From: Bacteroidales bacterium
GTDB taxonomy: Bacteria > Bacteroidota > Bacteroidia > Bacteroidales > UBA932
Assembly (NCBI GenBank): GCA_017423025.1
Contig: JAFPGC010000010.1
Span: 1-64,000, forward strand
Reading direction: 5' to 3'
DNA: 64,000 nucleotides
Shown: piece by piece, positions 25,055-32,183 of the stretch
How the letters are laid out: each line of letters opens with the position of its first letter
Position numbering within the stretch: the first letter of the stretch is position 1
Program-made: the position numbers and the translations under genes
The notes under the pieces: model-generated
The model's database searches: none
Seen by the model: the letters and a program-made list of their open reading frames with translations, nothing else
Told to the model about the DNA's origin: nothing

Positions 25055-28021
25055 ATGCAAAGCAAAGGTTGGATTAGATTTGTAGCCATTCTGCTTGGTA
25101 TTGCCAGCATCTGGCAGCTCTCCTTCACCGCTGTAACGCGTTACCAGGAGAGCAAGGCTGCCAAATATGCCGAGGCTCAGGCCCAGCAGTTTGTACAGGC
25201 TAACAATGTCCCCGCCGAGGTTCTGGAATATGTGAAGGACTCGGTGGCAAACAACATCAACAGAGCCTACATTGACTCCCTGAACAATGAGAAGGTGTAC
25301 CTTTGGTACCTCTTCAAGAACGTGAAGGAAAAGGAAATCAACCTGGGTCTGGACCTCAAGGGCGGTATGAACGTGATGCTGCAGGTGCAGTTGGAAGACG
25401 TTCTGAAGGCCCTGGCCGCCAATCCCAACGATCCGGACTTCGTGGCCGCCATGGAGAAGGCCAAGAAGGACAACGTGAACGACAGCCGTGACTTCATCGG
25501 CCTGTTCGAGAGCGCCTGGAACCAGGTTGCTCCCCAGCGTCGTCTGAACGAGATCTTCGCCACCACCGAACTCCGCGACAAGATTTCCAACGATTCCTCC
25601 AACAGCGAGGTTATCACCGCTCTCCGTGCCGAGGCCAAGAGCGCCATCGACGATTCCTTCAATGTGCTCCGCAAGCGTATTGACCGCCTGGGTGTTACCC
25701 AGCCCAATATCCAGCAGGTGAGCAACACCGGTAAGATTCTCATCGAACTCCCTGGTGTTAAGGATCCCGAGCGCGTGCGTAAGCTCCTGCAGGGTACCGC
25801 TTCCCTGGAATTCTGGCCCACTTTCACCGCCCAGGAAATTGACCTGGCCAGCGTGAACGCCCGCGTGAGCGAGCTTCTGGCCGGCGAAGAAGGCGTTGGT
25901 GCAGATCCTCTGTACAGCGTTCTCCTTCCTACCGGTGGTGCATCGGCCTGCCTGGGTTATGCCAGCGCCGTGGATACCGCTACCGTGAACTCCTACCTGG
26001 CTATGGCTGCAGACTTCCTCCCCGCCGAATTCCGCGGAGCCTGGTCTGTGAAGCCCGTCGAGCAGCAGTACGACAAGGACGGTAATCCTTACTTCACCAA
26101 CGCTGTTATCGGCAAGTACGAGCTGGTCGCCCTCAAGGTCACCGACCCCGACGGCAATGCACCCCTGGACGGCAGCGTGGTTACCGACACCCGCGTGAAC
26201 TTCAACGGTGCACAGCGTGGCGGTAACGGTGCCCCTTCCGTGTCCATGACCATGAACCGTGAGGGTGCCAACATCTGGGCCAACCTCACCAAGGACAACA
26301 TCGGCCGTCAGATCGCCATTGTTCTGGATGGACTTGTGTATTCCTATCCTAACGTGAATAGCGCCATCACCGGCGGTTCCTCCGAGATTACCGGTAACTT
26401 CACCATCGAAGAGGCCGAAGACCTTGCCAACGTGCTCAAGGCCGGTAAGCTTCGCGCTCCCGCTACCATCATTCAGGAGCAGGTGGTCGGCCCGTCCCTG
26501 GGTTCCGCTTCCATCCGTGCCGGTCTCATCTCCTTCCTCATCGCCTTCATCCTGGTGCTCATCTACATGGTGCTGTTCTACCGTGGTGCCGGTCTCATCG
26601 CTGACGTGGCCCTGCTGTGCAACGTGCTCCTGCTGTTCGGCGTGCTGGTTTCCTTCGGCGCCGTCCTCACCCTGCCCGGTATCGCCGGTCTGGTGTTGAC
26701 CCTGGGTATGGCTGTGGATGCCAACGTGATTATCTATGAGCGTATCAAGGAAGAACTGGCTGCCGGCAAGGGCTTCTCCCTGGCTGTGCACGACGGTTAC
26801 AAGAACGCTTACTCCGCCATTATCGACGGTCAGGTAACCACCCTCCTCACCGGTATCATCCTGTTCATGGCCGGTTCCGGTCCGGTCCGTGGTTTTGCCA
26901 CCACCCTCATCATCGGTATCATCACTTCCGTTCTTACCTCTATCTTCATCACCCGTCTCATCTTTGACGACCGCATCAAGAAGGGTAAGACCGTGACCCT
27001 GTCCAACAAGTTCACCGAGAACTTCCTCAAGCACACCAATGTGGACTTCATCGGCCTGAAGAAGTACTCCTATATGATCTCCGGTGCCCTGATCATCATC
27101 GCCATCGCTTCCATCGCCTTCAAGGGCTTCAGCTATGGTGTTGACTTCACCGGTGGCCGTACTTATGTAGTCCGCTTCGACCAGAGTGTTACCGCTGAAA
27201 ATGTTCGCTCCGCCGTGGAAGACACCTTCCGTATGGCTGCCGAGCAGGCTGGCGTAGACCAGTCCTCCGTTGAGGTGAAGCAGTTTGGTGGTGACGCCCA
27301 GATGAAGATTTCCACCCAGTACAAGTACCGCGAGGAAAGCTCCGCTGTTGATACTGAGATCGAAGGCCTGCTGTACGACGCCCTGAAGGGCTTCTACAAG
27401 GAGCCTGTCTCCCTGGCCAGTTTTACCTCCACGCTGGAGAACCCCAACGGTATCATCTCCTCCGATAAGGTATCGGCCTCCATCTCCAACGAAATTACCA
27501 ACCGCGCCATCATCTCCGTGCTGCTGGCCCTGCTGGTGATCTTCGCCTACATCGCCTTCCGCTTCAAGGGTTGGACCTGGGGTCTCGGTGGTGTTGTTTC
27601 CCTGGCTCACACGGCCATCATCATCATCGGCTTCTTCTCCCTGTTCAACGGTATCCTGCCGTTCAACCTGGATGTGGACCAGACCTTCATCGCCGCTATC
27701 CTGACCATCATCGGTTACGCCATCAACGATAACGTGGTTATCTTCGACCGTATCCGTGAGCAGCGCGGCCTCCACCCGAAGGACGACTTCCGCAAGACGG
27801 TGAACACCGCTCTGAATGCCACCCTCACCCGTACCGTGAACACCTCCGTGTCCACCCTCCTTCCTATGGTAGCCATCGCTATCTGGGGCGGTGAGAGCAT
27901 CCGCGGTCTGGCCGTTGCCCTCTGCCTGGGTGTGCTCATCGGCACTTATGCTTCCATCATGATCGGTACTCCTATCATGTTCGATGCAACCATGAAGGGC
28001 GGAAAGAAGGAAGAGTTATAA
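25055..28021 (+). CDS. secDF: SecD-SecF fusion, protein export
   Basis: This 988-residue inner-membrane protein joins SecD and SecF, as is usual in Bacteroidota. It uses proton flow to finish protein translocation through SecYEG. The first helix (about 9-27) is followed by the periplasmic P1 domain with LGLDLKGGMNVMLQV. Five helices (about 485-650) contain the conserved LTLGMAVDANVIIYERIKEE. The SecF half starts near residue 670 with FSYGVDFTGGRTYVV and ends in five more helices with AINDNVVIFDRIREQ. Strong codon bias suggests high expression. It is monocistronic, with a terminator directly after. Confidence 0.96.
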   Translation: MQSKGWIRFVAILLGIASIWQLSFTAVTRYQESKAAKYAEAQAQQFVQANNVPAEVLEYVKDSVANNINRAYIDSLNNEKVYLWYLFKNVKEKEINLGLDLKGGMNVMLQVQLEDVLKALAANPNDPDFVAAMEKAKKDNVNDSRDFIGLFESAWNQVAPQRRLNEIFATTELRDKISNDSSNSEVITALRAEAKSAIDDSFNVLRKRIDRLGVTQPNIQQVSNTGKILIELPGVKDPERVRKLLQGTASLEFWPTFTAQEIDLASVNARVSELLAGEEGVGADPLYSVLLPTGGASACLGYASAVDTATVNSYLAMAADFLPAEFRGAWSVKPVEQQYDKDGNPYFTNAVIGKYELVALKVTDPDGNAPLDGSVVTDTRVNFNGAQRGGNGAPSVSMTMNREGANIWANLTKDNIGRQIAIVLDGLVYSYPNVNSAITGGSSEITGNFTIEEAEDLANVLKAGKLRAPATIIQEQVVGPSLGSASIRAGLISFLIAFILVLIYMVLFYRGAGLIADVALLCNVLLLFGVLVSFGAVLTLPGIAGLVLTLGMAVDANVIIYERIKEELAAGKGFSLAVHDGYKNAYSAIIDGQVTTLLTGIILFMAGSGPVRGFATTLIIGIITSVLTSIFITRLIFDDRIKKGKTVTLSNKFTENFLKHTNVDFIGLKKYSYMISGALIIIAIASIAFKGFSYGVDFTGGRTYVVRFDQSVTAENVRSAVEDTFRMAAEQAGVDQSSVEVKQFGGDAQMKISTQYKYREESSAVDTEIEGLLYDALKGFYKEPVSLASFTSTLENPNGIISSDKVSASISNEITNRAIISVLLALLVIFAYIAFRFKGWTWGLGGVVSLAHTAIIIIGFFSLFNGILPFNLDVDQTFIAAILTIIGYAINDNVVIFDRIREQRGLHPKDDFRKTVNTALNATLTRTVNTSVSTLLPMVAIAIWGGESIRGLAVALCLGVLIGTYASIMIGTPIMFDATMKGGKKEEL

Positions 28022-28039
28022 TCTCTGGCCTATACGCAA

Positions 28040-28075
28040 AAAAGCCGCGACCCCTCCCCGGGCCGCGGTTTTTTG
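28040..28075 (+). terminator. Terminator of secDF
   Basis: GCCGCGACCC pairs with GGGCCGCGG and is followed by TTTTTT. A closely similar hairpin ends dnaE at 35961-35994. Confidence 0.88.
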
Positions 28076-28104
28076 TGTGTTTGCGCTCCTCGGCGAGCCC
28101 CCCT

Positions 28105-28241
28105 TTGCCGCGTTTGCGCGAAATCGGCCTCCTGTGCATTCTGCTTGCAGACGCGGCTCTGTTTTAGGCCGAAAAGGTCGATTATGCCGCCACGTTTGCA
28201 CAAAAACGGCCCCCTGTGCGTTCTAGATGCAAACGCGGCAA
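28105..28241. repeat. 137-bp composite palindromic repeat, copy A
   Basis: The element begins TTGCCGCGTTTGC and ends with the exact reverse complement GCAAACGCGGCAA; in this copy the inverted ends extend to 15 bp (CTTTGCCGCGTTTGC, 28103-28243). It is made of two related halves of about 54 bp, each ending in GCxGACGCGGC or GCAAACGCGGC and able to form its own hairpin, with a short linker containing GGCCGAAAAGGTC. By my alignment it matches copy B at 135 of 137 positions; the only differences are GC versus AA at positions 14-15. It lies between the secDF terminator and the stop of the DUF262 gene. It is not coding. Confidence 0.93.
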
Positions 28242-28247
28242 AGACTA

Positions 28248-29420
28248 TTAGCGGTTTCCCTTAGCGCGATTGTGAGTTTTGCAGAGCATTTGACAGTTGC
28301 CGATATCCGTAGCGCCGCCATTACTCCAGGCCGTGACGTGGTCGGCATCCATTTCCAGCAGTTTCCAGATGCGGGAGCGATTGGAATCGTGGCCGATGGC
28401 GCAGTACGGACAGTTGGAGAGGCCTTCGGCCTCGGCTTTCGCCGTCTGAGCAGCGTAGACCGCCTTTTTCGTGGGCTCGTCAAAGACGCGCACATTGAGC
28501 AGCCAGGGCTCCTGGCAACCGCCCAGGATGTATTCGAATATGCCTTTTTTCTCTTTTACGTAGAAGTTCTCGTATAGTTCCTTCACACGAGAAGCCACGG
28601 CAATGGGGTCATAGGCATTTTTGTGGTACTTTTCATAGAGTTCACCCCATTTAAGGCCGCACATTTCCTTCTCGGGGACCATATCAAAAACGGAGGTGAT
28701 CCAGTCGATGACCGAAGTGAAATAGGCTTTCATCTCGCCGATATTGTCATCGTACCGATGAGCGGCCATGTATTCTTCTGTATGCCCACGGCTGACCCAT
28801 TCCAGCGCAGCGGCCAGATAGTCCTGCCGCTTGGCCGTGCCGGAGATAAAGAAACTCCACTTGTTGATATGGGTATTGTTGGAGTTGGAAAACTCTTCTT
28901 TGGCTCTGGAAACGAACGGGCCGGAGTACACAGCGTTGAGCGTCTCTTGCTGATTAAGGGGAATACCGACGATGTTGATGGTTCGGAACCAGTCTTTGAT
29001 TTCTTTTTCCGTACCCTCACAAACATAGATTAACAGCCTGATGTTCAGGAATTTCTCCTGTTCGTCCTTATTGAGGGCCGAAAAGTACCAGGGCTTCCCG
29101 TCCGGGTCGATCCACGCAAACTTTTCGGTAATGAAACGCCCCAAAGAGGTAATGCGTTGCTGCCCGTCCAACACCTCGTAACGGTCTTCGCCTACCTTGG
29201 AGAAATAGATTAGCCCCAGCGGATACCCGTTCCGGACACTCTGGATTACGTCCACTTCCTTCTTGCCGCCGTTCTCTGCATACAGATAGTGACGTTGAAA
29301 CTCCGGCTGGATGGTTAGGCGCCCGGAAAGCCCGTACAGGCCCTTCCCTTCGTATTCGTTATACTGGAATCCCTTGCAGATATCCCCAATGGTCCAGTCC
29401 TGGTAAAGTGTTGCTATCAT
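28248..29420 (-). CDS. DUF262-HNH nuclease (GmrSD-like)
   Basis: This 390-residue protein has an N-terminal DUF262 domain: [12 protein letters not shown] (about 36-47) and the nucleotide-site motif [13 protein letters not shown] (about 84-96). A helical middle leads to a C-terminal HNH domain (about 337-390) with [16 protein letters not shown] and [16 protein letters not shown]. In the GmrSD family DUF262 is an NTP-using ParB-like fold that guides an HNH nuclease against modified DNA. Here the two are in one chain. It lies 87 bp downstream of the methyltransferase gene on the same strand and ends 6 bp before repeat copy A, so the pair looks like a restriction-modification unit. The specificity is unknown. 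Confidence 0.87.
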   Translation of the reverse strand: MIATLYQDWTIGDICKGFQYNEYEGKGLYGLSGRLTIQPEFQRHYLYAENGGKKEVDVIQSVRNGYPLGLIYFSKVGEDRYEVLDGQQRITSLGRFITEKFAWIDPDGKPWYFSALNKDEQEKFLNIRLLIYVCEGTEKEIKDWFRTINIVGIPLNQQETLNAVYSGPFVSRAKEEFSNSNNTHINKWSFFISGTAKRQDYLAAALEWVSRGHTEEYMAAHRYDDNIGEMKAYFTSVIDWITSVFDMVPEKEMCGLKWGELYEKYHKNAYDPIAVASRVKELYENFYVKEKKGIFEYILGGCQEPWLLNVRVFDEPTKKAVYAAQTAKAEAEGLSNCPYCAIGHDSNRSRIWKLLEMDADHVTAWSNGGATDIGNCQMLCKTHNRAKGNR

Positions 29421-29507
29421 AATACTATCTCTTTCGAATGAAAAAACGGAAATAAAGACGACTTCCTTTCAAATAAGGTCTGTCATATTTATCACGGCCG
29501 GGAATCA

Positions 29508-30674
29508 TTAATTTTTCAAGCGTTTCCGGATAGTAATCCGAGCATAGGTAATGCTCCCGTTGATTCTGCCTTCCGCATTCTTGATAATCCCGGGAATCGA
29601 TGTTGACGAACGAGAATTCTGAAGTAGGGCTGGATTGTACCCCCCCCCGTTCAAATTGCTGTAAATCAAATCCTTGCCATCATCGCCCTTACGAAATTCA
29701 ACAATTTCGAATTGTTCCGGGCAGTACTTTCCAAGGAACGTAATGGGCACTCCCATTACACCGTTATAGTCGGAGGGAATGGCATCAACATGCGAAACGT
29801 CGATTGCATCGTAATTGTCGTATTTCGGATATCCTTTTTCGCGGATGTCTTTATGCCGGCTGAATTTGAGATTATCGGCCATGGTCATAAGCTTCAAGGG
29901 CTCATGCCGCCTGCCATGATCGATATTGGTAAACCAACAGGAGTTACCCAGGCGTGTAAAATCCCCAACATATCCTAATCTGGCGGCCTTTGCCTTGTCT
30001 TTGGGGTCTACTTCCGTGTTCTTTGGTACGCCAAATACCATATCTGAAACGAAGCCGGTTGCTCCAAGCCACAGGCGATTCTCCTTTATAAGTGGGAATA
30101 CTTCTTTATATGTTATGGCGTTCATGTTACCGATTATCAACAGCTGTTTTCCTGCCTCCACTATCCAGGCGAGGAACTCCCTGAACAGACTGAAGGGCGG
30201 GTTGGTTACGATGGTATCGGCCTGGTCGCGAAGGGCACAAACCTCGGGAGAGCGGAAGTCTCCGTCGCCCTCAAGGTAGTGCCACTCCAGGTCGTCCAAG
30301 TCTATTCGGCCGCTACCGTTGGTGTCGCGGGTGAGCTCGAAGATCTTGCCTTTGATGCGGGTCTTGTCGGCGTCGAACAAGGGACTCTCTGTCTCGAAGA
30401 GAGTGGGTTCGTAGTCTTTGTACTTCTTGCTTTCCACCGCGAACGATGTGCTGATGAGCCGTTTAAGGCCCAGGCGTTCGAAGTTTTGGGCGAAGAATCG
30501 AGTAAAGTTGCTCCACTCCGGATCGTCGCACGGCAAAAGCACCGTCTTGTCACGGAAGGTGTCCGGGTTGTACTCCAGATAAGCGTTGATTTCCTTCTGG
30601 ATATCCGCATACTGGGTGTAGAACTCGTCATTCTTGGCAGCCTTAGCGGCGCCAAGATTCGAATTGTTGGCCAT
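29508..30674 (-). CDS. EcoRI-type adenine-specific DNA methyltransferase
   Basis: This 388-residue protein belongs to the M.EcoRI-type N6-adenine methyltransferase family (PF13651). It starts with NLGAAKAAKNDEFYTQYADI, followed by VLLPCDDPEWSNF for SAM binding (about 45-57), the catalytic TNPPFSLFREF (about 157-167) and a family-typical end TYARITIRKR. Residues 343-345 (GGG) are encoded by nine consecutive G (29648-29640). Loss or gain of one G changes the last 43 residues: with eight G the frame ends at about the same length with an unrelated tail, and with ten it runs on to a TAG just before the nuclease ATG. As given, the frame is intact. It should protect host DNA and is probably phase variable. 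Confidence 0.9.
   Translation of the reverse strand: MANNSNLGAAKAAKNDEFYTQYADIQKEINAYLEYNPDTFRDKTVLLPCDDPEWSNFTRFFAQNFERLGLKRLISTSFAVESKKYKDYEPTLFETESPLFDADKTRIKGKIFELTRDTNGSGRIDLDDLEWHYLEGDGDFRSPEVCALRDQADTIVTNPPFSLFREFLAWIVEAGKQLLIIGNMNAITYKEVFPLIKENRLWLGATGFVSDMVFGVPKNTEVDPKDKAKAARLGYVGDFTRLGNSCWFTNIDHGRRHEPLKLMTMADNLKFSRHKDIREKGYPKYDNYDAIDVSHVDAIPSDYNGVMGVPITFLGKYCPEQFEIVEFRKGDDGKDLIYSNLNGGGYNPALLQNSRSSTSIPGIIKNAEGRINGSITYARITIRKRLKN
29640..29648 (-). repeat. Poly-G (9) tract inside the methyltransferase gene
   Basis: There are nine G on the coding strand (C on the plus strand). Homopolymers of this length in methyltransferase genes are classic slipped-strand phase-variation sites. Confidence 0.85.
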
Positions 30675-31031
30675 AAGCTGCGCTTCTTATGGCATCTGCG
30701 ACTTATCCTTGACTCAGGCGCTCCAGGGCACGAAAAAGGCATGGACTTTTCAAACCCATGCCCGCGGCCCTGAGAAAGCCTAGTCAACAGATAAGTCCAG
30801 TCCACGCCAAAGCGCAGACATTCGCTGACCTATCCGGGTTGACAATTGAAATTTCTCAGGTTTCGGGCAACCGAATAAATAGCAAATGCTATGATTATGT
30901 AGTGCATTCTCCGTCAGAATGCATCACAAAAATAATGAATTTTGATAAGAAACATACAAAATACCCCCTGAAACAACACAACTTTTCAACCGATTGTAGG
31001 CCAGGCGAAAGCATTCTTGTACCTTGCGGAT
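30675..31031. other. 357-bp intergenic region with a long imperfect palindrome
   Basis: From about 30688 to 30820 the sequence forms nested inverted repeats: TCTGCG with CGCAGA, GACTTATC with GATAAGTC, CAGGGC-type blocks with GCCCTGAG, and GGCATGG with CCATGCC around the apex ACTTTTCAAAC. The remainder (about 30830-31020) is AT-rich compared with its surroundings and holds the start region of the transposase gene. I find no protein-coding frame. Confidence 0.7.
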
Positions 31032-31946
31032 ATGAAAGAATCGTATCATCTCTGCTTTACCTCACACGATGAAGTGATGTTTCGCGACGCTGAGGACCAC
31101 GGGATGTTCGTGAATCTGATGGCTCTCCGTGCTTTTGCGACGGATACGGAACTGTTGGCCGACGCCGAGATGTCCACGCATTTTCATGCCGTCGTCTTTG
31201 CAGAGGCCCCGATGCTCTTTGCGTCGGCGTTGAGAATGTCGTATACGAAGTATTTCAATCATAAGTATGACCGGGTGGGCCGAATGGGACAGAAATACAC
31301 GTTTTCGCTAAAGATTGTCGGCTTTAATCACCAGATGGCCGCTATGTCCTACGTGCTCCGGAATGGACTCCATCATGGTGCGGCCCCGACGGCATTAGGA
31401 TACCCGTATTGTGCTGTACGAGAATTGTTTGCGAAAGATGTCGGCTGCTCTTCTGAGAAGGCGATTATGCTTTCCCGGGCCGATATCGCCGCCTATCTGC
31501 CCCGCTATTCCGAGTTCCCGGACCACTGGCAGATGAACGAGTCGGGGGTGTTTACGCGCCAGAGCTTCATGGAGATCCGGCGGGCGGAGCAATACTATGG
31601 GACGGCCCGGAACTACCTATATCAGATGAACCGGCTCACGGACGAAAGCTGGAAACAGGAACAGCTTCAGGATAACACCGGCCAGCCCGTTACTCTTTCC
31701 ATGCTGGAAAAGGCCGATGAAAAGTCTGTGGCCCAGATGCTTAACAATGAGCACGGGCGCAACTTCCGTCATTCCGGCCTGCAAGACTTGGATGTTTGCC
31801 GCCTCATCGACAACGACCTTCTGCCTTCTCTGGGTGTCCCCTCCGTGTATCTGCTTACCGATAATCAGCGGCAGCGCATTTCTCGCCTGCTTTGGGCAGA
31901 GTTTCGTCTTCCGGAGCACCAGATTCGCCGCTGCCTGGGCTTCTAG
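31032..31946 (+). CDS. REP-associated (RAYT-type) HUH transposase
   Basis: This 304-residue protein begins MKESYHLCFTSHDEV and has the HUH pair in STHFHAVVF (about residues 55-57). SYTKYFNHKYDRVGRMGQ and the catalytic-tyrosine region YVLRNGLHHG follow. This is the Y1/IS200-like fold found in TnpA-REP proteins, single-strand endonucleases that process REP hairpins. The C-terminal half (about 170-304) is an extension seen in Bacteroidales versions, as I recall. The ATG at 31032 follows a weak -7-like TACCTTGC by a few bases; an in-frame TTG at 31017 is less likely. Its stop lies 15 bp before repeat copy B, the arrangement expected if that hairpin element is its substrate. Confidence 0.85.
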   Translation: MKESYHLCFTSHDEVMFRDAEDHGMFVNLMALRAFATDTELLADAEMSTHFHAVVFAEAPMLFASALRMSYTKYFNHKYDRVGRMGQKYTFSLKIVGFNHQMAAMSYVLRNGLHHGAAPTALGYPYCAVRELFAKDVGCSSEKAIMLSRADIAAYLPRYSEFPDHWQMNESGVFTRQSFMEIRRAEQYYGTARNYLYQMNRLTDESWKQEQLQDNTGQPVTLSMLEKADEKSVAQMLNNEHGRNFRHSGLQDLDVCRLIDNDLLPSLGVPSVYLLTDNQRQRISRLLWAEFRLPEHQIRRCLGF

Positions 31947-31960
31947 CCGCGGCTTCCCAC

Positions 31961-32097
31961 TTGCCGCGTTTGCAAGAAATCGGCCTCCTGTGCATTCTGC
32001 TTGCAGACGCGGCTCTGTTTTAGGCCGAAAAGGTCGATTATGCCGCCACGTTTGCACAAAAACGGCCCCCTGTGCGTTCTAGATGCAAACGCGGCAA
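31961..32097. repeat. 137-bp composite palindromic repeat, copy B
   Basis: It has the same length and orientation as copy A and differs only at two adjacent positions near its left end. Its terminal inverted repeat is 13 bp (TTGCCGCGTTTGC). It starts 15 bp after the transposase stop and ends 86 bp before dnaE. The left outer flanks of A and B are unrelated, and I see no clear target-site duplication around the whole A-to-B segment. Confidence 0.93.
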
Positions 32098-32171
32098 GGC
32101 GGCCCTTCCCGAGGGAAGAAATCGGCCCGAAATGTTGATAACTTTTTTGCGCAAATACGGGGGAGAAATCG

Positions 32172-32179
32172 TATCTTTG
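32172..32179 (+). promoter_or_regulatory. -7 box of dnaE
   Basis: TATCTTTG ends 4 nt before the dnaE ATG. TTTG at 32146-32149 is a possible -33 element with wide spacing. Confidence 0.6.
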
Positions 32180-32183
32180 TTCC

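Noticed and set aside
25034..27775. A 913-codon open frame antisense to secDF
   Set aside because: It is a codon-bias shadow. The secDF motifs and terminator fix the true strand.
28105..32097. Classical composite transposon with target-site duplication
   Set aside because: The bounding repeats contain no transposase, are direct, and no flanking duplication is visible. The RAYT/REP explanation fits better.
28105..32097. CRISPR array
   Set aside because: There are only two copies of the repeat, 3.7 kb apart, with genes between them; no spacer-repeat pattern was seen anywhere in the window.
32105..32118. CTTCCC-GA-GGGAAG hairpin as a dnaE attenuator
   Set aside because: It lies upstream of the dnaE -7 box, so it is not in the transcript. 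A related hairpin occurs at 24633, so it is more likely a scattered intergenic repeat.
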